This document shows positions 6,702-11,394 of a stretch of 11,394 nt of DNA, piece by piece. Under the pieces are notes generated by a model. It did no database searches. It was not told the origin of the DNA and saw nothing but the letters and a program-made list of their open reading frames with translations. The position numbers were made by a program, and so were the translations under genes. The stretch is taken from positions 1 to 11,394 of the forward strand of contig CANRCL010000030.1 in NCBI GenBank assembly GCA_947629115.1, read 5' to 3'. Positions within the stretch are counted from its first letter, which is position 1; every line of letters starts with the position of its first letter. This DNA comes from an uncultured Bacilli bacterium (GTDB taxonomy: Bacteria; Bacillota_I; Bacilli_A; RF39; UBA660).

Positions 6702-7310
6702 TTAATTAAGTAAACGATTTAATTCTTTTAAGGCATTCAAGAATGCTTCTTCCTTTTGATAACTAATTACTCTTACTTCTTTAACATTATCAATAACATT
6801 TTTATTAACTAAATCATTCAAATCAACCTTTTTAACAACTAAATCATCTAAAACTTCTTCTTTTTCATAATTAATTGCATAATTATTTTTCTTTTTTAAT
6901 AGTTCATCATAACTGATAATGGCCTTTTCTTCCTGATCCTTTTCATAGGCTGTAATATTATTTTCATCTTGTTCTTTTTGATTTTCTAACTTTTTAGTTA
7001 AAGTTTCTAAATCAATTAAAGGCGCATCTTCATCACTATACTCTTCTGGATTAGCCAAATCTTCATCTTCGGCTGGTGAATTATTCTCTGTTGGAGGATT
7101 TTCGATTAAATTTAAAATATCATTTTCTAAATCATTATTATCTTTATGACCAGTATCTCTTGTCATTTCATCAACCTCATCCTTATTTATCTTAATAAAA
7201 TATATTAATGTGACTACTAGTATCAGTAAAACAATAATCGCCACAAAAAAGAATATATCAACAAAAGATAAATAATCTAAAAAACTTTTAATATCTTCAA
7301 TAATTTTCAT
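6702..7310 (-). CDS. Acidic single-pass membrane protein of unknown function
   Basis: I do not recognise this 202-residue protein. After a short N-terminus it has one strongly hydrophobic helix at about residues 16-41 (IFFFVAIIVLLILVV core). A long hydrophilic tail rich in Glu, Asp, Asn and Lys follows, probably largely disordered or coiled coil, with an acidic low-complexity stretch at about 55-105. The basic and acidic residues right after the helix do not settle the topology, though a cytoplasmic tail seems likely. The start is set at 7310 because GGTGG sits four bases upstream in a context almost identical to that of mtaB; the frame could open at 7337 but has no ribosome site there. Its own promoter lies at 7404-7432, and mtaB follows 11 bases downstream. 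A scaffold or division-associated role is possible but unsupported. Confidence 0.7.
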   Translation of the reverse strand: MKIIEDIKSFLDYLSFVDIFFFVAIIVLLILVVTLIYFIKINKDEVDEMTRDTGHKDNNDLENDILNLIENPPTENNSPAEDEDLANPEEYSDEDAPLIDLETLTKKLENQKEQDENNITAYEKDQEEKAIISYDELLKKKNNYAINYEKEEVLDDLVVKKVDLNDLVNKNVIDNVKEVRVISYQKEEAFLNALKELNRLLN

Positions 7311-7344
7311 ATAACCACCACAATTATATTTTAACACTTAATGT

Positions 7345-7403
7345 AAAATAAAATAAAGTGTCATTCATTCGCTTTACACATAAATTAGCAAATGTTGACA
7401 CTT
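7345..7403 (-). terminator. Two-part hairpin terminator of the 7454-8686 gene, overlapping the next transcription start
   Basis: On the minus strand AAGTGTCA (7403-7396) pairs with TGACACTT (7363-7356), and inside it CATTTGC (7394-7388) pairs with GCGAATG (7372-7366, one G-U). A 15-base loop closes it, and the U-rich stretch TATTTTATTTT (7355-7345) follows. It lies downstream of the surface-protein stop at 7454. The transcription start of the next promoter falls at about 7397, inside the 5' arm. Confidence 0.55.
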
Positions 7404-7432
7404 ATTATAACATTTTGTTTGACAATTGGCAA
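7404..7432 (-). promoter_or_regulatory. Promoter of the acidic membrane protein and mtaB
   Basis: On the minus strand TTGCCA (7432-7427), a 17-base spacer ending in TGT (extended -10) and a perfect TATAAT (7409-7404). Predicted start near 7397, giving a leader of about 86 bases. An imperfect inverted repeat (7419-7428 with 7441-7450, 9 of 10 pairs) overlaps the -35. Confidence 0.7.
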
Positions 7433-7453
7433 TTATTCGACAATTTTCAAGTC

Positions 7454-8686
7454 TTAGAATATTTTAAAAGGAGCAATTAAAGTACCATCACCAGATAAAT
7501 TAATATCTTTTGTTAAATAAAACACTGGTCTTACCGGCATAAAATCAGTTGTATTAACACTATAAACAACTCCTATTGCCCCAATATAACGAGAAATATA
7601 AATTCCTGAGGTAATATATCCCTCTCTAACCATTGTCCACTCAAAATTAGGATATATTGTATTTTCAGGGTTTGAAATAATATTATTAGTTATATGCATC
7701 CAACAATTTTTGGCATCATTATAATTTCCGGGTTTTCCTCCTGGGTATGAATATAAATAATCATGAATATAAATTAAACTAATTGGAGAAACAACAAAAT
7801 CTTTATTTACATCCCAAGTATAAGTTTCTTGCATAAAGCCATTATTATTTACTGTATGTATTGTAGGTTTAAGCCCACTTTCAATCAAATACAAATTGTC
7901 AGCATCATATAGTTCAGAAGCATTAACATCTAAACTAGTTTCTCCAAATAACCATTTTTTTGTTTGAATCTTTGCCTTAAGACTCGGATTTAAAGTACTA
8001 TAAAATGAAGTATCTTTATACATTGTTCCATCTTCAGAATCATTTAATTGATGAAAAGCATTTGATTCGTTCCATTTAATATCTTGCCATACATCAGTGT
8101 TCCATTGAAGAGCATCTTTTAAAGCCGTTTTTTTCATAACTTTTAATTCTCCAAAAGAAGTTACTCCAATTATTCGGTATAAATCATCACCATATTCTGA
8201 ACAATCAGTTCCTAAACAAATATAATTTCTAACATCATCAGTATAAAGTCCTTGATATCTATACATTCCTCCCGCTAGATTACTGGTTAAATGATTATCT
8301 GTATCCTTAGATCTTAAATATTTTATATTAGGTTCCATATCATAATACAAATAACAATAACTTGTTTTACTTATATTTAATGTAACTATATAATTTTCAT
8401 AATCATAATCAATCGCATTGGAAATTATTTTCCCATTTGTATCTATACAATTTGATTTAGTTTTATTAAATATATAACCATCCGTTGGTAATTCTTCTTG
8501 ACTTTCAGCATATTCACCATTAATTTGCTCTACCATCAAAGCAATCGGCTTATTTTTTATTGAGTTTTTTATTTTTACTTTTGGCAATTCTTTATATTCT
8601 TCTTTCTTATTAAATATCAAAAATATGCTTGAAAGCCCTAACAATAATATTACTGCTCCACAAATTATTTTATTATTTTTTCTCAT
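7454..8686 (-). CDS. Membrane-anchored extracytoplasmic protein behind a poly-G promoter
   Basis: A 410-residue protein with a short basic N-terminus, one hydrophobic helix at about residues 9-25 without an obvious cleavage or lipobox site, and a large polar domain expected outside the membrane. A module at about 45-116 has the pattern GYIFN...C...NG...YC.LYYD (Cys80 and Cys111 may form a disulfide). The rest begins at DLYRIIGV (168-175) and ends in VRPVFYL...LSGDGT...F (385-408). This architecture and ending are shared with the protein at 9806-11059 and with many secreted proteins I recall from gut Firmicutes; the function is unknown. The start at 8686 has AGAGAG seven bases upstream. The promoter at 8713-8740 has eight G in its spacer, suggesting on/off expression. 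Confidence 0.75.
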   Translation of the reverse strand: MRKNNKIICGAVILLLGLSSIFLIFNKKEEYKELPKVKIKNSIKNKPIALMVEQINGEYAESQEELPTDGYIFNKTKSNCIDTNGKIISNAIDYDYENYIVTLNISKTSYCYLYYDMEPNIKYLRSKDTDNHLTSNLAGGMYRYQGLYTDDVRNYICLGTDCSEYGDDLYRIIGVTSFGELKVMKKTALKDALQWNTDVWQDIKWNESNAFHQLNDSEDGTMYKDTSFYSTLNPSLKAKIQTKKWLFGETSLDVNASELYDADNLYLIESGLKPTIHTVNNNGFMQETYTWDVNKDFVVSPISLIYIHDYLYSYPGGKPGNYNDAKNCWMHITNNIISNPENTIYPNFEWTMVREGYITSGIYISRYIGAIGVVYSVNTTDFMPVRPVFYLTKDINLSGDGTLIAPFKIF

Positions 8687-8712
8687 AAAACATCTCTCTA
8701 TCCTATGAGATT

Positions 8713-8740
8713 ATTATAAAATATTACCCCCCCCAGTCAA
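8713..8740 (-). promoter_or_regulatory. Candidate phase-variable promoter with G8 in the spacer
   Basis: On the minus strand TTGACT (8740-8735), a 16-base spacer and a perfect TATAAT (8718-8713). The first eight spacer bases are all G, directly abutting the -35. Gain of one G would give the optimal 17-base spacing, and loss would weaken the promoter, which is the classic layout for switching by slipped-strand mispairing. The leader after the -10 (AATCT...TAGAGAG) resembles that of the promoter at 90-116. Confidence 0.7.
8727..8734. repeat. Homopolymer tract C8 (G8 on the minus strand)
   Basis: Eight consecutive C on the plus strand in a region otherwise almost free of G/C runs, inside the promoter spacer of the surface-protein gene. 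Confidence 0.95.
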
Positions 8741-8752
8741 CATTTTTGTTGA
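8737..8752. promoter_or_regulatory. Perfect palindrome overlapping the -35 of the poly-G promoter
   Basis: TCAACA (8737-8742) and TGTTGA (8747-8752) form a perfect 6+6 inverted repeat with a TTTT centre. Four bases of the -35 hexamer lie in one arm. There is no T run after it on the minus strand, so a terminator for the TPR gene is less likely than a repressor site; the binding protein is unknown. Confidence 0.4.
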
Positions 8753-8769
8753 TAATTTAAATTTGAGAA

Positions 8770-9654
8770 TTATGCTTTTACTTTTTTGAATTCACTATTT
8801 TCTAATATATAATAATTTAGTAAAGGCATTGTATCTATAAGGAAAAAATACTCATTAAAATACATTATAACTTCAGACGAATCTCCGGGAGAATAATAAC
8901 TTGCTGGCATATCTTTATTTTCTTTAATAGTATTATTAAAATATTTTAAAAAATGGGGATTTTCTTTGTTTATTTTATCTAAATATTCTTTGGCTTTCTT
9001 ATCATTTCCTTTTTTATAATATAGTGCAAACAATGGAAATAACATTCCTAAATTTTCTTCTGGATATCTTTTATATAATTTAAGCATATCATTTTCTTCT
9101 TCTAAAAAAGCATAAATTGCCATAAGTAAATATCTAGCCCCCATATTATCATTTTCATTTAACTTAAGAATTTCTTTACAAACATCACGTGCTTGTTTTA
9201 TCTTCCCATCTAAAACTAAATAATCTGCTTTAGTATATAAACCTCTAATATATGGTCTAGTTTCAAATATTCCATAAAAATTGCCAATATTATCTTTTTT
9301 AAAAAATTCTTCTTTTAATAATCTATTTTTTTCAGCAGTTAATCCATCATCTAATAGTTTCCATCTTTTTAACGGATTATTCTCTAAATGAGTCTGAAAT
9401 ATTATTGCATCAAAACAATCAGAACACTTTTCATATGCTTCTTTAGCATATTTTAAGGCTTGGATTTTAGATTTAGCATTTTCGGCTTTTCCTAATAGTT
9501 CATAAGCATCATCTAAAGGTGTATTTTCATATTCTATTTTACCAGAATTATATTTTTGCATGAATTCTTGTAATTTTTCATTCATTTCTTCTTCATCTTT
9601 TGCTTCATTATTTTCAAAAAATTCTTTAAGCATATTATTAAGTTTATTATTCAT
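8770..9654 (-). CDS. TPR/ST7-like soluble helical-repeat protein
   Basis: A 294-residue cytoplasmic protein with no signal or membrane segment. The centre (130-185: ETRPYIRGLYTKADYL followed by LKLNENDNMGARYLL) matches the ST7-type TPR pattern, in which a G-x-x-x-x-A helix pair is followed by LNPNDNQGxRYLL. A further repeat runs at about 207-232 (LFALYYKKGNDKKAKEYL), and the C-terminal GDSSEVIMYFNEYF resembles the end of the same family. The acidic N-terminus (10-35) looks helical and charged. Function unknown; such repeats usually bind other proteins. The start at 9654 has GGAGG eight bases upstream. The promoter at 9735-9764 contains an AAAC-N4-GTTT palindrome, so SOS control is possible. 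Its start codon overlaps the end of a 22-codon open frame. Confidence 0.7.
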   Translation of the reverse strand: MNNKLNNMLKEFFENNEAKDEEEMNEKLQEFMQKYNSGKIEYENTPLDDAYELLGKAENAKSKIQALKYAKEAYEKCSDCFDAIIFQTHLENNPLKRWKLLDDGLTAEKNRLLKEEFFKKDNIGNFYGIFETRPYIRGLYTKADYLVLDGKIKQARDVCKEILKLNENDNMGARYLLMAIYAFLEEENDMLKLYKRYPEENLGMLFPLFALYYKKGNDKKAKEYLDKINKENPHFLKYFNNTIKENKDMPASYYSPGDSSEVIMYFNEYFFLIDTMPLLNYYILENSEFKKVKA

Positions 9655-9715
9655 CTACTTTACCTCCAATTTCACTTAATATTTTATTTACCAATAACTT
9701 TTTATATTTATCCGT
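9647..9715 (-). CDS. Possible 22-residue leader ORF with ACG start
   Basis: Between the promoter and the TPR gene there is a strong second Shine-Dalgarno, AAGGAG (9728-9723), seven bases before an ACG codon at 9715. From there a 22-codon frame runs through a Lys/Leu-rich helical-looking peptide (DKYKKLLVNKIL start) and stops at TAA 9647-9649, overlapping the TPR gene start. The arrangement suggests translational coupling. There is no ATG, GTG or TTG near the ribosome site, so this is either a rare ACG start, a small gene whose ATG has mutated, or chance. Confidence 0.3.
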   Translation of the reverse strand, partial: TDKYKKLLVNKILSEIGGKVDE

Positions 9716-9734
9716 AACTTTTCTCCTTTTTTAT

Positions 9735-9764
9735 ATACTATCAAACAATCGTTTTTTGTGTCAA
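9735..9764 (-). promoter_or_regulatory. Promoter of the TPR gene
   Basis: On the minus strand TTGACA (9764-9759), an 18-base spacer and TAGTAT (9740-9735). The predicted start is near 9728, leaving a leader of about 74 bases that contains the AAGGAG and mini-ORF. A LexA-like palindrome occupies most of the spacer. Confidence 0.6.
9743..9754. promoter_or_regulatory. Putative LexA-like operator 3
   Basis: AAACAATCGTTT, an AAAC-N4-GTTT palindrome like the two beside lexA, placed between the -35 and -10 of the TPR promoter just as operator 1 sits in the small-peptide promoter. In a by-eye scan these three were the only matches to the pattern in the window. Confidence 0.4.
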
Positions 9765-9779
9765 TATTCAATTATATTT

Positions 9780-9803
9780 AAAAAATGCCTTCTTCAGACA
9801 TTT
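9780..9803 (-). terminator. Terminator of the 9806-11059 gene
   Basis: On the minus strand, two bases after the stop codon, AAATGTC (9803-9797) pairs with GGCATTT (9789-9783, one G-U) across a 7-base loop, followed by a T run. It isolates the surface-protein gene from the TPR gene. Confidence 0.75.
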
Positions 9804-9805
9804 AA

Positions 9806-11059
9806 TTATCCGGCAATTATATAAGGATTATCTTTGGTTCCATCACCAGTCATTTCAATATTTTTAATTAAATTAATAACTGGTCTAACATTACGATATA
9901 AACCACCACTAACATTTAAATCTAATCCCCCACTTTGCGTTATCATAAATAAATTTAAATTATTATCATCACCTTTAGCAGCACTCATCGTAAACCAAGA
10001 ATTTTTAATATCGGGATTATATAAATAATATTTTTGATTAACCCCATTTGAACTTGCCCCGGCTAAAATAACTTCATCAATCGTTAGTAAACCAATATTA
10101 TTGTTTACACTAGTTCCTAGACAATTTAAAGTTGGTAATTTATTAGTCATTATTCTTGTACTGGCTAAATAATTTCCATCGGTATCTTTATTATTATCAT
10201 AACAGAACTTTGTATTAGCCACATATTTAATATTTTCTCTTATATTTTGTTCTAACCAATTTTCTAAAAAAGTATTCATATTAGTTTTTTCATAATCTTG
10301 AAATTTATTTTCATCAGTATAGAAACTAGCCAAAGTATCGGCCGCATTATCTAAAACTAAACGAACTGTTCCATCACCATTTATTCTAACTATTCGCCAT
10401 AATTTATTACTAAAACTAACATAATTATTTTCGACATTACCTCTAAAATAATAAGAAACTCCTATATCATCACTACTCTTTATTAATCCCTCATCTTCTA
10501 CGGCTAATTCCATTCCTACTTTAGTAAGATTTTGTTCACTTGCGGGTGAATTTTTTAAAATAATATCACTAAAAGTATTCATTTTTCCACTTTGATTATA
10601 AATATTTAAATAACCTTTTAATGGAGTATCTCCAGTATTATTTAATTCTAATGTATAATTTTTGGTTTCTTTAGAGTCAATACTTATATAATCGGTAGTC
10701 ACTTCATCAATGGTTGTAAGACTTCCCTCCATTACTAAAGTATTATCATAAAAAATTTTATATGTTCCATTACCTCTTATTTGATTAAAACTAATATTAT
10801 AATAACTAACATTATCACTAGCATTGGTAACCGTAAATTTAATGGTTTTGCTATTTTCAATTTCAAATTTTTTACCATCTACATAATTAATTGATAAAGT
10901 TCCATTTACTTCAATATCGGAATCAAATAATTTTCCTTTGCCATCAACAAGATAAAGTACCCCAATAGAAGCCATTAACATAATTAAAAGACTAAAGACA
11001 GTTAAAAAGAATTTATAAATTTTACGCATTTTTAATTTAACTAAGATAATAGGTTCCAT
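9806..11059 (-). CDS. Membrane-anchored extracytoplasmic protein with WRIVRINGDGTVRL / VRPVINL domain
   Basis: A 417-residue protein with a basic N-terminus (MEPIILVKLKMRKIYKFF), one hydrophobic helix at about 17-38, then a large Asn/Ser/Thr-rich extracytoplasmic part. Residues about 45-155 look like a beta-sandwich (FTVTNASDNVSYYNISF, YTLELNNTGDTPLKGYL). The second half begins with LWRIVRINGDGTVRL (about 220-234) and ends with NVRPVINL...MTGDGTKDNPY (390-413). This ending is shared with the protein at 7454-8686 and common, as I recall, in secreted proteins of gut Firmicutes. Function unknown; cell-surface attachment or an envelope role is plausible. The start at 11059 has AAGGGTGG eight bases upstream. 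The upstream ATG at 11086 overlaps the -10 box and cannot be used. The promoter is ordinary, without a G tract. Confidence 0.75.
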   Translation of the reverse strand: MEPIILVKLKMRKIYKFFLTVFSLLIMLMASIGVLYLVDGKGKLFDSDIEVNGTLSINYVDGKKFEIENSKTIKFTVTNASDNVSYYNISFNQIRGNGTYKIFYDNTLVMEGSLTTIDEVTTDYISIDSKETKNYTLELNNTGDTPLKGYLNIYNQSGKMNTFSDIILKNSPASEQNLTKVGMELAVEDEGLIKSSDDIGVSYYFRGNVENNYVSFSNKLWRIVRINGDGTVRLVLDNAADTLASFYTDENKFQDYEKTNMNTFLENWLEQNIRENIKYVANTKFCYDNNKDTDGNYLASTRIMTNKLPTLNCLGTSVNNNIGLLTIDEVILAGASSNGVNQKYYLYNPDIKNSWFTMSAAKGDDNNLNLFMITQSGGLDLNVSGGLYRNVRPVINLIKNIEMTGDGTKDNPYIIAG

Positions 11060-11084
11060 CTTTCGTACCACCCTTACTATAACC

Positions 11085-11114
11085 ATTATATATAATATGT
11101 TTCTTTAATGTCAA
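11085..11114 (-). promoter_or_regulatory. Promoter of the 9806-11059 gene
   Basis: On the minus strand a perfect TTGACA (11114-11109), an 18-base spacer and a perfect TATAAT (11090-11085). The predicted start near 11078 gives a leader of about 19 bases carrying AAGGGTGG. Unlike the related gene at 7454-8686 there is no homopolymer in the spacer. Confidence 0.75.
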
Positions 11115-11173
11115 ACATTTTACGTTAATTTTTTAGAAAAATTTGCAATTTTAAAAAAAATTCCTTCTGACAA

Positions 11174-11200
11174 ATAAAAAATCCACTTTTTTCAAGTGGA
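11174..11200 (-). terminator. rpsD terminator
   Basis: On the minus strand TCCACTT (11200-11194) pairs perfectly with AAGTGGA (11188-11182) across a 5-base loop and is followed by ATTTTTTATTT. It lies 8 bases after the rpsD stop codon. Confidence 0.9.
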
Positions 11201-11208
11201 CTTTATTA

Positions 11209-11394
11209 CTATCTATTATAGAATTCAACGATAAGTTGTTCATTAATTTCGCTATTTAATTCACTTCTTTCAGGAACTCTAACATATTTTCCTGATAACT
11301 TTTTAGCATCAAATTCCAAATAAGCAGGAACTGTTGCTTTTTGTTCTAAAGCATCTAAAATAGCAGGATGATTTAATGAATTTTCTTTAACACT
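11209..11394 (-). CDS. rpsD: 30S ribosomal protein S4, C-terminal part (cut by the window edge)
   Basis: The last 61 codons plus TAG of ribosomal protein S4, which nucleates 30S assembly on 16S rRNA; the 5' part lies beyond the right edge. The sequence includes the characteristic C-terminus: VPAYLEFDAKKLSGKYVRVP, then ERSELNSEINEQ and the terminal LIVEFYNR, as in Bacillus S4 (ELPAEINEALIVEFYSR-type end). It appears monocistronic in its 3' direction, with a strong terminator immediately after. It is the housekeeping anchor of the window and supports a Bacilli-related host. Confidence 0.95.
   Translation of the reverse strand, partial: SVKENSLNHPAILDALEQKATVPAYLEFDAKKLSGKYVRVPERSELNSEINEQLIVEFYNR

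Noticed and set aside
7419..7450. Imperfect inverted repeat (9 of 10 pairs) after the 7454 stop as a terminator or operator
   Set aside because: There is no T run after it and one mismatch in AT-rich sequence, so the evidence is too weak for a separate feature.
9834..10028. Plus-strand open frame inside the 3' half of the 9806-11059 gene
   Set aside because: It is antisense to the conserved VRPVINL domain, with no promoter or ribosome site; a by-product of codon bias.
11060..11086. Extension of the 9806-11059 protein to an ATG at 11086
   Set aside because: That ATG overlaps the TATAAT -10 box, and AAGGGTGG is positioned for the ATG at 11059.
1..11394. Recoding of TGA as tryptophan (Mollicutes code)
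   Set aside because: No gene ends in TGA, but tryptophans are encoded by TGG and the frames are complete under the standard code, so there is no evidence of recoding.
1..11394. CRISPR arrays, tRNA or rRNA genes, insertion sequences, toxin-antitoxin pairs
   Set aside because: Looked for on both strands; no repeat-spacer series, cloverleaf, transposase or paired small ORFs were seen.

Overview
This is AT-rich DNA (A/T clearly above 70% by eye) from a low-GC Firmicutes/Mollicutes-type bacterium. The closest match by feel is the uncultured gut Bacilli with reduced genomes (RF39-like), but that placement is inference. All genes read with the standard code: tryptophan is TGG, and the eleven stop codons are ten TAA and one TAG. 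Every gene except lexA is on the minus strand.

Layout from right to left, which is the direction of most transcription. The 3' end of rpsD (ribosomal protein S4) with its terminator enters at the right edge. Next come a membrane-anchored extracytoplasmic protein (9806-11059), a TPR/ST7-like soluble protein (8770-9654) and a second membrane-anchored extracytoplasmic protein (7454-8686). The last is driven by a promoter whose -35/-10 spacer contains a run of eight G. After that come an acidic single-pass membrane protein and mtaB (tRNA methylthiotransferase), and then a bidirectional terminator shared with the plus-strand lexA. Divergent from lexA is a 48-residue single-pass membrane peptide under a LexA-box promoter. 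It is followed by a four-gene minus-strand operon: GT28-type glycosyltransferase, transketolase-like protein, SirA-like protein and a YgjP-type metallopeptidase. At the left edge a second poly-G promoter points out of the window.

The order lexA <-> small membrane protein ... tkt - sirA matches the Bacillus subtilis lexA-yneA-yneB-ynzC-tkt-yneE(sirA) neighbourhood, with yneB and ynzC replaced by the glycosyltransferase. This synteny supports reading the 48-residue peptide as a miniature positional counterpart of the SOS division inhibitors YneA/SosA. It also supports the SirA call.

The main points of interest are: (i) two homologous promoters with 8-G tracts in their spacers, which look like slipped-strand phase-variation switches, one of them in front of a surface protein; (ii) the LexA-controlled mini membrane peptide; (iii) an intact transketolase-fold protein that has lost essentially every thiamine-diphosphate and catalytic residue, apparently a pseudoenzyme; and (iv) a third AAAC-N4-GTTT palindrome placed in the promoter spacer of the TPR gene, which may extend the SOS regulon.
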